64,000 bases of DNA from Streptomyces sp. Q6 (GCF_036967205.1 NZ_CP146022.1:3162001-3226000); one strand, 5' to 3'. Numbered from the stretch's first letter, positions 18,055 to 28,432 are shown. The notes: generated by a model from the letters alone, not told the origin. Numbers and translations are program-made.

Positions 18055-18676
18055 ATGAGCACCGTTTACCCCCACATCGCCCCGGCCACCGCCCCCCACG
18101 ACCGCTTCGACGTCTCCGGTGTCACGCCCGAGGGCGCCGCCTGGCTGGCCTCCGCAGGAACGTATCCGCGCTCCACGCTCTCCCACTGGGAGACCCGGCC
18201 CACCGCGCCCGTGGTGCTGCCCTGCGGCTCGGTCTTCGACGTGGTGAACGTGCCCGCGATCTTCGGCCGCCGGATGTTAGACCGGCTCTGGGACGAGGGC
18301 CCCGGCTCCGGCCCCGTCGCGGCGCACCGCGGCCGCATGCTCCTGTTCTGCGCGCCGGGCACCGCGCAGCGCCTGCCGTCGCTCCTGGAGTGGGAGGAGT
18401 GGGGCCCCTCGGTGCCGCCGCTGCTCTGCCACGGGCCCGGCGACGCGGTGACCGTGCCCTCCCCTGACCGGCGTCGGCCCCCGCGCCGACCAGCACCTGG
18501 AGTCCCGCTGGGTGGTCGCCCCCGACACCCGCAGGCCCTGGCTGCCGGGCCCGGAGGTGCTCCTCTGGGCCTGCGTCCGGGCGGCGCGGGCCCAGGCCCA
18601 GGCCGCCGTGCGTATTTCGATTTTTCCTGCCGCCGATCAGGGTGCTAATGTCTACGACGTCAACCGGCGCCATTAG
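18055..18676 (+). pseudogene. Primase/polymerase-like conserved protein, one frameshift; stop lies inside a tRNA
   Basis: The ATG at 18055 starts a frame beginning MSTVYPHIAPA that resembles Streptomyces proteins labelled bifunctional DNA primase/polymerase, N-terminal. One extra C in the CCCC near 18461-18464 shifts the frame. Reading on from there gives TGVGPRADQHLESRWVV and ends NVYDVNRRH at TAG 18674-18676, for 206 residues in all. The stop falls within the 5' arm of the tRNA-Lys at 18667. A TTA codon at 18277-18279 would make it bldA-dependent. It may be an intact gene with a sequencing indel. Confidence 0.7.
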
Positions 18677-18740
18677 CTCAGTTGGTTAGAGCAGCGGACT
18701 CTTAATCCGCGTGTCCGGGGTTCGAGTCCCTGATGGCGCA
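18667..18740 (+). tRNA. tRNA-Lys (anticodon CTT)
   Basis: A 74-base cloverleaf. The acceptor arm gcgccat pairs with atggcgc, the D arm is agctcagttggttagagc, the anticodon loop ctcttaa gives CTT, and the T arm is ggggttcgagtccc. CCA is not encoded. The first ten bases overlap the end of the upstream reading frame. Confidence 0.97.
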
Positions 18741-18750
18741 CCGAAGACGA

Positions 18751-18776
18751 AAGCCCCCCGCAACAGCGGGGGGCTT
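18751..18776 (+). terminator. Terminator after tRNA-Lys
   Basis: aagccccccg, a short loop, then cggggggctt followed by tcttctttg. This is a strong stem with a T-rich tail, 10 bases after the tRNA. Confidence 0.85.
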
Positions 18777-18813
18777 CTTCTTTGTCTTGCCGGGGCGGCC
18801 TTGTCCGGCCGGG

Positions 18814-20100
18814 TCAGCCCGTCGTCACCTTGATCGTCCAGGAGCCTGACGGGGTGCGGTCGCCCACCTCCACGCGGACGTTCTCGCCGGGGATCGTGAA
18901 GCTCTCGCCGACGCCGACCGGGGCGTCGGCCAGCGGGGGGTAGACCGAGTCGCCGTAGCAGGCCTCGGTGTAGGGGTGGGCGTCCAGGACCTGGATGGGG
19001 CCGCCGCCGGACGAGGAGTCGCTGCGGACGCGGTAGGCGAGGACGCCCTGGGTGCAGGTCGCCGCGTCGTTGCCGCCCCCGCCGCGCGCCTCCAGCGCGA
19101 TCGCGCTCGCCGGGCCGGTGCGGACGACGGCGAGCTTGGTGCCGTCCCCCGTGCCGAACGGCGCGCCGGCTGCGCGCGGCGCCGTGTTCAGCGGCTCCAG
19201 GGTCAGCCGCGTCGACCCGGTGCGCGTCACGCACGCCACCTGCCGGGGATCGAGCCACCCCAGCTTCCACTTGTGCCAGCCGAAGAAGTCCGGCGCGAGC
19301 CCGAACTGGCTGCCCATGACGTCCCAGTCCCCGACGTACGTGTCCCAGTCCCCCTTGCCGTCCGACGGCCGGTGGTAGAGGTCGGGCAGGTCGAAGACGT
19401 GGCCCGTCTCGTGCGCGAGGACGTTGCGGTCCGGCGGGTGCTGCTCGAAGACCGTGACGATCCGCCGGATGTCAGCGCCGTCCGCCCGCATCGGACGGTC
19501 GAAGTTCACGACCTTCGTCGCGTCCGAGTCGACGCCCGGCGCGTCCGGGTCGGCGACGAAGTAGACGACGTCGTACTTGCTGAAGTCCGTGCGCGGATCG
19601 GCCACCTTCAGCGCGTCGCGCAGATACGCGCTGCGGTGCGCCGCGCTCCAGTCACGCTGTATCGCGTACGAGGTCGAGTCCTTCGGCATCTCGATCCACG
19701 CGTGCTGCGGGTGCGGCACCAGCGTGAACTTGCCGTACGACGCCCGCTCGAAGAAGCGGCTGGTGGCCGGGAAGTAGTCGGCGGCGAGTTCCTCCGGCGT
19801 CGTCAGCGGCGGCGAGTCCGGGAACGAGAGGAAGACCATCACCGCGTTCAGGGTCCGCCGCGGGCGCGGGTAGGACGCGTTCCAGGTGTCCACGCCCTCC
19901 GAGTGGTGGGCCGCGGTGCGCTCCAGCGCGCAGGGGCCCGCGTACGGCGCGGCGGCCGCGGGGCCCGCGACCAGACCTGTGGCGGCCAGGGCGGTGAGAG
20001 CGGTCAGCGCCGCCGCGGCTGCGCGCAGGCGAGGCTTCTCCACTCCCCCGAGTGGCTGCGGACGCGGCAAGTCGACCTCCGGGAGGGGAAAGCGGGACAC
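18814..20100 (-). CDS. Secreted M6-family metalloprotease
   Basis: 428 residues. A signal segment (LRAAAAALTALTALAATGLVA, about residues 25-45) ends in an AAAAP-type cleavage region. The zinc motif HETGHVFDLPD is that of M6 (immune inhibitor A-like) peptidases, with VVYFVADPD upstream and GDWDVMGSQFG (Met-turn region) downstream. Homologues are secreted proteases. The start is uncertain: GTG 20100 gives 24 residues before the basic/hydrophobic signal, while an internal GTG at MEKPRLRAAAA would give a more typical signal peptide. It is transcribed alone, convergent with the tRNA. Confidence 0.88.
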   Translation of the reverse strand: MSRFPLPEVDLPRPQPLGGVEKPRLRAAAAALTALTALAATGLVAGPAAAAPYAGPCALERTAAHHSEGVDTWNASYPRPRRTLNAVMVFLSFPDSPPLTTPEELAADYFPATSRFFERASYGKFTLVPHPQHAWIEMPKDSTSYAIQRDWSAAHRSAYLRDALKVADPRTDFSKYDVVYFVADPDAPGVDSDATKVVNFDRPMRADGADIRRIVTVFEQHPPDRNVLAHETGHVFDLPDLYHRPSDGKGDWDTYVGDWDVMGSQFGLAPDFFGWHKWKLGWLDPRQVACVTRTGSTRLTLEPLNTAPRAAGAPFGTGDGTKLAVVRTGPASAIALEARGGGGNDAATCTQGVLAYRVRSDSSSGGGPIQVLDAHPYTEACYGDSVYPPLADAPVGVGESFTIPGENVRVEVGDRTPSGSWTIKVTTG

Positions 20101-20395
20101 CTCACCCAGACTGTGGGGATTTACTGGCCTTCGCCCTGTTTATCTGGCCCGGACGAGTGAGCGGGCCTCGCGTGAGCGATCACAGAACGTCACAAATGAT
20201 CGAGGGGAGAACGAAGGCCGACGCGGGGCGCGCAGAAACGATCTGCCGGGCCGGGGTGTGTCCATCCGCTGCGCGGCCACCCTGTGGACAAGGCTGGATG
20301 GGCCGTCCGACCTGCCTCTATGATCGGCACACTTTCCTGCCAAGACCCGGCTGCACCAGACCACGCAACCAGACGACGCACTGCGGGAGCGAGCG

Positions 20396-22216
20396 GTGAG
20401 CGCACAGCCCGATGGGCCCACGACCGCGGCGGAGGCGTCCCCGCCCGGCCCGCGCCTGGAATCCCTCACGGAGCGTGGCCGCTCCAGGCCGCCACTGACC
20501 GCGGCCGCCGTGCGTTCCACGTTCCTCGCCGCGCCGCTGCCCCTGCTCGTCGTCGACCGCGGCGGGGCGGTCGTGGACGCCAACACGGCGGCGCGCGTCC
20601 TGCTGCGCGGCGACAGCGCCGAGCCGCTGACCGGGCTGCTCGCCGCCGAGCTGCTCGACCTCTCCTCCGACCCGCGCACCTGGCACTCCTACAGCGAGGT
20701 GCTGCGCGGCCGACAGGCCCGGCTCAGCCGCACCCGGCGCCTCAAGGACGCGGCGGGCCACTCGGTGTGGACGCGGGTCACGGTCTCCCCCGTGCCGGAC
20801 GCGGACATCGTCCTGATCTCGCTCAGCGACATCAGCGCGCACCGCGAGCTCCAGTCCCGGCTGCGCCGCTCGCAGATGTACGACCCGGTGTCGCGGCTGC
20901 CCAACCGCGCCCTCTTCCTGGAGCGCCTGAGCGCGGCGCTCGAAGCGGGTACGTGCGAGGGCACGGGCGCGACCGGGCGGATCGGTCTGTGCTACCTCGA
21001 CCTCGACGGGTTCAAGGCGGTCAACGACGCCCTGGGTCACCATGTCGGCGACCGGCTGCTGACCGCCGTCGCCGAGCGGCTCACGCGCTGCGCCGACCGG
21101 GCCCGGCACGCCACCGGCGCCCCCCTGGTGGCCCGGCTCGGCGGTGACGAGTTCGCGCTGCTGGTGGAGGAGTCGACGGACACCGAGCAGGTGACGGAGC
21201 TGGCGGGGTCGGTCTTGGAGGCGCTCCAGGAGCCGTTCGACCTGAACGGGCAGCGGCTGTCGGTCTCGGCCTCGATCGGCGTCGTCGAGCGGGACGCGGC
21301 GGGCACCACCACGACGGGCCTGATGCAGGCCGCCGACACCACGCTGTACTGGGCCAAGGCCGACGGCCGGGCCCGCTGGACCCTCTTCGACCCGGAGCGC
21401 AACGCCCATCGCATGACGCGGCAGGCCCTCGCGTCGAGCCTGCGGCCCGCCGTCGAGCGCGGCGAATTCGTACTGGAGTACCAGCCGTTGGTGCAGTTGG
21501 AGGACGGCGGGCTGCGCGGCGTCGAGGCGCTGGTGCGCTGGCAGCACCCGCGGTTCGGGCTGCTGCCGCCGAATCGGTTCGTCGGGCTCGCCGAAGAGGA
21601 CGGCTCCATCGTGCAGTTGGGGCGCTGGGTGCTGCGCACGGCCTGCCGACAGGCGCGGGAGTGGCAGCTCGCGCACCCCGGGGTGCCGCCGGTGTTCGTG
21701 AGCGTCAACGTGGCGGTGCGTCAGGTGTGGGACTCGGACCTGGTGGCCGACGTCGCGCGCATTCTGGCGGAGACCCGGCTCGCGCCCGAACTGCTCCAGT
21801 TGGAGCTCACCGAGTCGGCCGTGATGGGGTCGGCGGGCGGGCCGTTGCAGGCGTTGCAGGCGCTCAGCGAGATGGGCGTACGGATCGCCATCGACGACTT
21901 CGGCACCGGGTACTCGAACCTCGCCTATCTGAGCCGGCTCCCGGTGTCAGTACTGAAGCTGGACGGCTCGTTCGTGCGCGGGTTCCAGGACGCCGGGGAG
22001 GCCGGGGTCGCGCCCGCGGATCCGGCGGACGCGGTGATCGTGGAGGCGCTGGTGGCGCTCGCGCACCGGCTCGGGCTCACGGTGACGGCGGAGTGCGTGG
22101 AGACCGTGGAGCAGGCGGAGCGGTTGCGGGCGATCGGCTGCGACACCGGGCAGGGGTGGCTGTACTCACGGCCGGTCGCGCCCGAGCGGATCGCGTCGCT
22201 GCTGGCGGGCGGATAG
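20396..22216 (+). CDS. PAS-GGDEF-EAL cyclic-di-GMP enzyme
   Basis: 606 residues: a PAS-like domain (about 40-150), GGDEF domain (about 155-330, intact GGDEF at 249-253) and EAL domain (about 340-600, EALVRW at 377-382 and DDFGTGYSNL further on). Both active sites look intact, so it could make and break cyclic-di-GMP. No RxxD inhibitory site precedes GGDEF. No membrane helix is seen, so it is probably cytosolic. Cyclic-di-GMP controls development in Streptomyces through BldD and WhiG-RsiG (known biology). The GTG at 20396 follows a GGGAGCGAGC site. Confidence 0.93.
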   Translation: MSAQPDGPTTAAEASPPGPRLESLTERGRSRPPLTAAAVRSTFLAAPLPLLVVDRGGAVVDANTAARVLLRGDSAEPLTGLLAAELLDLSSDPRTWHSYSEVLRGRQARLSRTRRLKDAAGHSVWTRVTVSPVPDADIVLISLSDISAHRELQSRLRRSQMYDPVSRLPNRALFLERLSAALEAGTCEGTGATGRIGLCYLDLDGFKAVNDALGHHVGDRLLTAVAERLTRCADRARHATGAPLVARLGGDEFALLVEESTDTEQVTELAGSVLEALQEPFDLNGQRLSVSASIGVVERDAAGTTTTGLMQAADTTLYWAKADGRARWTLFDPERNAHRMTRQALASSLRPAVERGEFVLEYQPLVQLEDGGLRGVEALVRWQHPRFGLLPPNRFVGLAEEDGSIVQLGRWVLRTACRQAREWQLAHPGVPPVFVSVNVAVRQVWDSDLVADVARILAETRLAPELLQLELTESAVMGSAGGPLQALQALSEMGVRIAIDDFGTGYSNLAYLSRLPVSVLKLDGSFVRGFQDAGEAGVAPADPADAVIVEALVALAHRLGLTVTAECVETVEQAERLRAIGCDTGQGWLYSRPVAPERIASLLAGG

Positions 22217-22240
22217 TCCCCGGCGTCCCCGGTGCCGTAC

Positions 22241-22370
22241 GGATTCGTACAGACTCGTACGGACTCGTACGGACTCGTACGGACTCGTACGGACTCGTAC
22301 GGACTCGTACGGAGAAGAGGGCGGCGCCGCCCCTCGACGGTTCGACGGATCGAACGGATCGAACGGATCG
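22241..22370. repeat. Two blocks of 10-bp tandem repeats in a convergent gap
   Basis: From 22241 to 22310, seven copies of ggactcgtac (the last five perfect, the first two each with one change) run head to tail. After about 30 bases, about three copies of cggatcgaac follow (about 22345-22370). They fill most of the 181-bp gap between the c-di-GMP gene and the convergent oxidoreductase gene. Both units are 10 bp, close to one DNA turn. Confidence 0.85.
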
Positions 22371-22397
22371 GCTCGTCGGCGAGGGGCGGCGTTCGCG

Positions 22398-23507
<1,110 letters not shown>

Positions 23508-23595
23508 GGGGTCCTCCTGGTGACGTGGGTCTGTACAACCCGGTCGTAACGGAGGGCTGCTCCGTTTTATTCCGGAAGGGTCGCTCCGGGACCGG

Positions 23596-23627
23596 CCGGC
23601 CCCCGCCGCCCGTGCGGCGGGGGCCGG
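23596..23627 (-). terminator. Strong GC hairpin after the maleate isomerase-like operon
   Basis: ccggcccccgccg and cggcgggggccgg face each other across a short loop, just downstream of the stop of the minus-strand gene ending at 23636. Confidence 0.7.
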
Positions 23628-23635
23628 GTCCGGTT

Positions 23636-24367
23636 TCAGACCTGGATCAGCGGCTGCTTCGTGAACAGGGCGCCCAGCGCGGGCACGTTCACGCGGCGGT
23701 CGACCAGGCGCAGGGCCTCCCAGACCGTGACCTGGTTGGCGGTGAGGACCGGTTTGCCGAGGGCCTCCTCCAGGCCCTGGACGTGCGCCGCGGTGTGCAG
23801 CGCCGTGTCCGGCAGGAGCACCGCCTCCGCGTCGGGGTGATCACCCGCCCTGGCCATCGCCAGGACCTCGTCCCACCCCCATGTGCCGACCTCCGCGGCC
23901 GTGATGATCCCGCTGCCGCGCACGGAGAGGACCTCGGCCCCGGCGGCCTTCAGGAACGTGGCGAAGTGGTCGGCGACGTCCGCCGGGTACGTCGCGGCGA
24001 CGGCGACGCGCCGCACCCCGAGCTCCCGGATCGCGTGCGCGAAGGCGAAGGACGTACTGGAGGCGGGGAGCCCGGCGGCTCGTGCGAGGCCGCGGACCTG
24101 GTCGTGCGCGCCGTCCCAGCCGAAGACGAAGCTGCCGGACGTGCACGCCCAGACCACCGCCTCCGCGCCCGACAGGCGCAGTTCCTCGACACCCGCCGCG
24201 AGGCGCTCGGGCGCGCCCATGCGCAGCAGCGCGTCGACCCGGTGCGCGTCCTCACCGATGTCCGTGTGGACGACGGGCAGGCGTACGTCGCTGTCGATCA
24301 GCATCTCGATGCGCGGGTAGTCGTCCTCGGCCGAGTGTCCGGGGTAGAGAAATCCGAGCGCGGTCAT
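23636..24367 (-). CDS. Maleate isomerase / Asp-Glu racemase-family protein (second copy)
   Basis: 243 residues. The two-cysteine fold of the Asp/Glu racemase superfamily (maleate cis-trans isomerase, arylmalonate decarboxylase, EutA) is recognisable: [13 protein letters not shown] supplies the first Cys. The second half has LLPDTALHT where a second catalytic Cys is expected, so the second Cys seems replaced. The start lies 3 bp after the stop of its upstream paralogue. Loss of one Cys would abolish two-base racemisation but could permit one-sided chemistry (inference). Confidence 0.82.
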   Translation of the reverse strand: MTALGFLYPGHSAEDDYPRIEMLIDSDVRLPVVHTDIGEDAHRVDALLRMGAPERLAAGVEELRLSGAEAVVWACTSGSFVFGWDGAHDQVRGLARAAGLPASSTSFAFAHAIRELGVRRVAVAATYPADVADHFATFLKAAGAEVLSVRGSGIITAAEVGTWGWDEVLAMARAGDHPDAEAVLLPDTALHTAAHVQGLEEALGKPVLTANQVTVWEALRLVDRRVNVPALGALFTKQPLIQV

Positions 24368-24370
24368 GCT

Positions 24371-25201
24371 CTATGCCCATCCTTCCTGGCCCTCCGGAAG
24401 TTCCGGGAGACCCGGCAGCCCTGTCCCGGGCAGCCCTGGCGTACCTGGCAGGGGCCACTGGTGCCGCGCCGCCGGATCCAGCAGCGCCTGGTACGGCCCC
24501 ACGGCACGCGTACCCAGTCGCGCGAGCGCTGCCCACATCGTGACCTGATTCGCCGAGATCACGGGCATCCGCAGTTCGGCCTCCAGCTGCGGGATGACGT
24601 CGTACGTGGGCAGGTTCGTGCAGCTGATGAACAGCGCGTCGGCCTCGCCGCGCACGGCCTCGCGGGCCATGGCGGCGACGTCCCGGTACGGGACCTTCCA
24701 GATGTGCCGGGTCAGTCCGAGGTAGGCGCGCCCGGTGACGACGATGCCCGCCTCGGCGAGGTACTCCTCCAGGGATTCCGTGACCGAGCGCGTATAGGGC
24801 GTGACCAGGGCGATCCGTCGGGCGCCCAGTTCGGCGAGCGCGTCGAGGAGCGCGCCCGACGTGGTCAGGGCCGGTAGTTCGCCGGACCTGCGCATCGCCT
24901 CGCACATGGCGCGTTCACCGGCGATGCCGCCGACGAAACTGCCGGAGGTACAGGCGTACGCGAGGACTTCGGGTTCCGCGGCGCCCAGGGCCCGTACGGC
25001 CTCGCCGAGCGTCTCGTGCTCGCTGACCAGGCGCGCCAGGTCGAGGCTGACCTCGACCGGGACGAACGGGGTGCGGGTGAGGTGGAGGGAGATCTCGTCG
25101 GGTACCCACCGCCACAGTTCGCGGTCCAGGGCGAAGTCGAACGGTGCGACGACGCCCACGCCGCGCTGCGGCTGCGGTCCCCCCAGAAAAGAGACGTCCA
25201 T
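24371..25201 (-). CDS. Maleate isomerase / Asp-Glu racemase-family protein (first copy)
   Basis: 276 residues from ATG 25201. Both characteristic cysteines are present: [11 protein letters not shown] in the first half and FISCTNLPTYD in the second. This suits maleate isomerase or the EutA-type enzymes found in ectoine catabolism. The C-terminus carries a proline/glycine-rich tail (about residues 245-276). It is the first gene of a two-gene operon with a paralogue and diverges from the D-2-hydroxyacid dehydrogenase. Confidence 0.85.
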   Translation of the reverse strand: MDVSFLGGPQPQRGVGVVAPFDFALDRELWRWVPDEISLHLTRTPFVPVEVSLDLARLVSEHETLGEAVRALGAAEPEVLAYACTSGSFVGGIAGERAMCEAMRRSGELPALTTSGALLDALAELGARRIALVTPYTRSVTESLEEYLAEAGIVVTGRAYLGLTRHIWKVPYRDVAAMAREAVRGEADALFISCTNLPTYDVIPQLEAELRMPVISANQVTMWAALARLGTRAVGPYQALLDPAARHQWPLPGTPGLPGTGLPGLPELPEGQEGWA

Positions 25202-25345
25202 AGCAGACCCCAAGTTCAGCTGACGTGATGGATGCGGGGTGGTGCCCGGGTGATGCTGGAACCGGCGAACCGCCGGGACGTCGGGACAGAAAGGGGCCGC
25301 GTCCGCGCGTGGGAACAGGCGCGGAATACACGCGAAGTACCCCTG

Positions 25346-25374
25346 TTGACGAAGGTAGGTTCAGGTGCCAGCGT
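25346..25374 (+). promoter_or_regulatory. Housekeeping-type promoter for the dehydrogenase-amidase genes
   Basis: TTGACG (25346-25351), 17 bases, then CAGCGT (25369-25374): a good match to the vegetative sigma factor pattern in Streptomyces. It lies about 30 bases before the GTG at 25406. Confidence 0.55.
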
Positions 25375-25405
25375 GGTCAATCCGCGCATGTCAGAAGGGT
25401 TCCAT

Positions 25406-26413
25406 GTGTCTACCCAGGAAAGCGGAGTTTCGTTGCGAAGCGATTTCCCTGCCGTTCCGACCGTGCTCGTCCTGGACGCCGCGCCGTCCGAGCCGGCGCC
25501 TCGCCTCGGCAGCCTGACCGGCCGCGCCCGGATCCTGCACGCGTCGGGCGTCGCCGACCTTCGCGATCAACTCCCTTCCGCCGACGTGCTGTTGGTGTGG
25601 GACATCTTCTCCGATGCCGTACGGGAGGCCTGGCCCGCCGCGGACGGTGACGCGCGGCCGCGCTGGGTGCACACGGCGAGCGCGGGCGTGGACCGGCTGA
25701 TGTTCCCCGAACTCATCGACTCCGACACGCAGTTGACGAACGCGCGGGGCGTCTTCGACCAGCCGATCGCCGAGTACGTGGCCGCGCTCGTCCTCGCGAT
25801 GGGCAAGGACCTCCCCCGCACGCTCGCCCTCCAGGCGGAGCGCACCTGGCGCCACCGCGAGTCGCAGCGCATCGCGGGGACCCGGGCCTGTGTGGTCGGC
25901 TCCGGCCCCATCGGGCAGGCGATCGTCAAGCAGCTCAAGGCCCTGGGGATCACCACGGCCCTGGTGGGGCGCAGGCCGCGCACCGGGATCCACGGCCCCG
26001 CCGACCTCGACCGGCTCCTCGCGCGCGCCGACTGGGTGGTGTGCGCGGCGCCGCTGACCGACGACACGCGCGGCATGTTCGACGCGCGCCGGTTCGGCGT
26101 GATGCAGCCGGCGGCGCGCTTCATCAACGTAGGACGAGGGGCGCTGGTCGTGGAGTCCGACCTGGTGGCGGCGCTGGAGAAGCGGTGGATCGCGGGCGCC
26201 GCGCTCGACGTCTTCGAGCACGAGCCGCTCGCGCCGGACTCCCCGCTGTGGACGACTCCGGGGCTGATCGTGTCGCCGCACATGAGCGGGGACACGGTGG
26301 GCTGGCGCGATGAACTGGGGCGCCAGTTCCTGGAGTTGTACGGGCGCTGGGAGAGCGGGCGGACGCTGATGAATGTAGTCGACAAGAAACGTGGGTATGT
26401 CCCCGGGAACTGA
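25406..26413 (+). CDS. D-2-hydroxyacid dehydrogenase
   Basis: 335 residues from GTG 25406, preferred over longer starts because AGAAGGG lies just upstream. The NAD-binding loop is VVGSGPIGQAI, followed by the family's catalytic Arg in INVGRGALVVE, Glu in DVFEHEPL and His in SPHMSGDT. These enzymes reduce 2-oxoacids to D-2-hydroxyacids or the reverse. It is followed after 33 bp by the amidase and probably co-transcribed. The context suggests work on a hydroxy- or oxo-acid freed from an amide (inference). Confidence 0.9.
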   Translation: MSTQESGVSLRSDFPAVPTVLVLDAAPSEPAPRLGSLTGRARILHASGVADLRDQLPSADVLLVWDIFSDAVREAWPAADGDARPRWVHTASAGVDRLMFPELIDSDTQLTNARGVFDQPIAEYVAALVLAMGKDLPRTLALQAERTWRHRESQRIAGTRACVVGSGPIGQAIVKQLKALGITTALVGRRPRTGIHGPADLDRLLARADWVVCAAPLTDDTRGMFDARRFGVMQPAARFINVGRGALVVESDLVAALEKRWIAGAALDVFEHEPLAPDSPLWTTPGLIVSPHMSGDTVGWRDELGRQFLELYGRWESGRTLMNVVDKKRGYVPGN

Positions 26414-26446
26414 TCTTCGGGTACGACCGCAACCGTAGGAGAGCGG

Positions 26447-27853
26447 ATGACGACCGAGCTCACCGGACTGACCGCGCAGGAACTCGTCGACGGCTACCGC
26501 AAGGGCGAGTTCGGCCCCGTCGACGCCACCCGGGCCGTCCTCGCCCGGATCGAGGAGACCGAGCCCGCGCTGAACGCGTTCGTGCGGATCGACGCGGCGG
26601 GCGCCCTCGCCGAGGCGGAGGCGAGCACCCGGCGATGGCGGCGCGGTGAGCCGCAGGGCCTGGTGGACGGCGTGCCGGTGACGGTGAAGGACATCCTGTT
26701 GCAGCGCGGCGCACCGACCCTGCGGGGCTCGAAGTCATCGCGTACGGACGGCACGTGGACGCAGGACGCGCCGTCCGTGGCCCGGCTCAGGGAGCACGGC
26801 GCGGTGTTCGTCGGGAAGACGACGACGCCCGAGTTCGGCTGGAAGGGCGTCACCGACTCGCCGTTGTCGGGGGTGACGCGCAATCCGTACGACACCTCGC
26901 GCACGTCCGGCGGGTCGAGCGGTGGCAGCGCGGCGGCCGTCGCGGTGGGCGCGGGGCCGCTGTCGCTGGGCACGGACGGCGGGGGTTCGGTGCGCATCCC
27001 CGCCGCGTTCTGCGGGATCTTCGGCCTGAAACCGACGTACGGGCGGGTGCCGCTGTATCCGGCGTCGGCGTTCGGGACGCTGGCGCACGTGGGGCCGATG
27101 ACGCGCAGCGCGGCCGACGCGGCGCTGATGATGGACGTGATCTCGGGGCCCGACCCGCGCGACTGGTCCGGGCTCGCGCCCGCGCCCGGGAGCTTCCTGG
27201 ACGGGCTGAGCGGCGGGGTGCGCGGGCTGCGGGTGGCCTTCTCGCCGTCGCTCGGCGGCCAGGTGGCGGTGCGGCCGGATGTCGCGGCGCGGGTGCGGGA
27301 CGCCGTCTCGCGCCTCGCCGGACTCGGGGCGTACGTCGAGGAGGTCGACCCCGACTTCTCCGATCCGGTCGAGGCGTTCCACACGCTGTGGTTCAGCGGC
27401 GCGGCACGGGTGACGCAGCAACTGTCCGCGTCCCAGAAGGAGTTGCTCGACCCGGGGCTGAAGGAGATCTGTGCGCGCGGGGCGCGGTACAGCGCGCTCG
27501 ACTATCTCGCGGCGGTGGACGCGCGGATGGAGCTCGGGCGGCGGATGGGGGCCTTCCACTCGACGTACGAGGTGCTGATCACGCCGTCGCTGCCGATCAC
27601 GGCGTTCGAGGCGGGGGCGGAGGTGCCGCGGGGCTCGGGGCTTCGGCGGTGGACGGGGTGGACTCCGTTCACGTATCCGTTCAACCTGACGCAGCAGCCC
27701 GCGGCGAGCGTTCCCGTCGGACGGGACCGGGACGGGCTGCCGGTGGGGCTCCAGGTCGTGGCCGCCCGGCATGCGGACGCGCTGGTGTTGCGGGTCGCGC
27801 ACGCGCTGTACGAGGCGGGGGTCGCCGGGACGGAGCCGGTCGCTCTCGGCTAG
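26447..27853 (+). CDS. Amidase signature enzyme
   Basis: 468 residues with the Ser-cisSer-Lys triad of the amidase signature family: Lys81 in VTVKDIL, the GGSSGG segment at 155-160, and nucleophile Ser181 in GTDGGGSVRIP. The ATG at 26447 has GGAGAGCGG upstream. The family hydrolyses amides such as aryl or alkyl amides, malonamate or maleamate. Beside two maleate-isomerase-like proteins, a maleamate-type or cyclic-imide-derived substrate is attractive but unproven. Confidence 0.92.
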   Translation: MTTELTGLTAQELVDGYRKGEFGPVDATRAVLARIEETEPALNAFVRIDAAGALAEAEASTRRWRRGEPQGLVDGVPVTVKDILLQRGAPTLRGSKSSRTDGTWTQDAPSVARLREHGAVFVGKTTTPEFGWKGVTDSPLSGVTRNPYDTSRTSGGSSGGSAAAVAVGAGPLSLGTDGGGSVRIPAAFCGIFGLKPTYGRVPLYPASAFGTLAHVGPMTRSAADAALMMDVISGPDPRDWSGLAPAPGSFLDGLSGGVRGLRVAFSPSLGGQVAVRPDVAARVRDAVSRLAGLGAYVEEVDPDFSDPVEAFHTLWFSGAARVTQQLSASQKELLDPGLKEICARGARYSALDYLAAVDARMELGRRMGAFHSTYEVLITPSLPITAFEAGAEVPRGSGLRRWTGWTPFTYPFNLTQQPAASVPVGRDRDGLPVGLQVVAARHADALVLRVAHALYEAGVAGTEPVALG

Positions 27854-27904
27854 GGGCTCCGCCCCGGGGCCCCGCGCCTCGATCGCCTGAGGGGCGAGGC
27901 GTGC

Positions 27905-28432
27905 CTAGACGCGGCTGAAGCCGAGCGTCTCGCCCACCGCGCCCGCGCGCCACAGGTCCTGGCACGCGGTCGCCATCTCCTCCAGGCCCTCCACGACCTG
28001 GCCCCACACGATGCCCGGGACCCAGCCGACGTCGCCGTTGAGGAGGAGGTTGTTGCGCTCGTAGAAGAGCGCCAGGTCGATCACGGGGGCGCCGGCCGCG
28101 AGGGAGGCGCCGCCGCCGTAGCCGTACGACTGGGTGCCCAACTGCGTTCCGTTGAAGGAGAAATAGCAGAGGTCACCCGGAATGGGCGTGACCGTCGGAT
28201 TCTCCAGCGGTGGTTCCTGTTCCGCGAATGCCGGGAACAGGGCGTAGATCTCGTTGCGCGCGTATTTGGCGTGGTACACGTCGGAGACGAGCGGGAGCGC
28301 GTCCCAGACCGCCGCACAGGTCAACGGCGCCCGATCGTCGAGGAGTTTCGCCGTACAGGAAACCCCCCTTTTCGCCAGAGTGATGTGAATGTACCGGTCC
28401 GGATTCGCAGCATTCGCAGCCATACGCTCCAT
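27905..28432 (-). CDS. DUF3830-family (cyclophilin-like fold) protein
   Basis: 175 residues from ATG 28432 (GGTGAGG upstream). It resembles the DUF3830 proteins that accompany amidase, racemase and ABC transporter genes: ITLAKRGVSCTAKLLDD, AAVWDALPL and YGGGASLAAG. The fold is cyclophilin-like; no activity is established as far as I know. It diverges from the ABC transporter operon, sharing a 100-bp promoter region, and converges with the amidase. Confidence 0.8.
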   Translation of the reverse strand: MERMAANAANPDRYIHITLAKRGVSCTAKLLDDRAPLTCAAVWDALPLVSDVYHAKYARNEIYALFPAFAEQEPPLENPTVTPIPGDLCYFSFNGTQLGTQSYGYGGGASLAAGAPVIDLALFYERNNLLLNGDVGWVPGIVWGQVVEGLEEMATACQDLWRAGAVGETLGFSRV

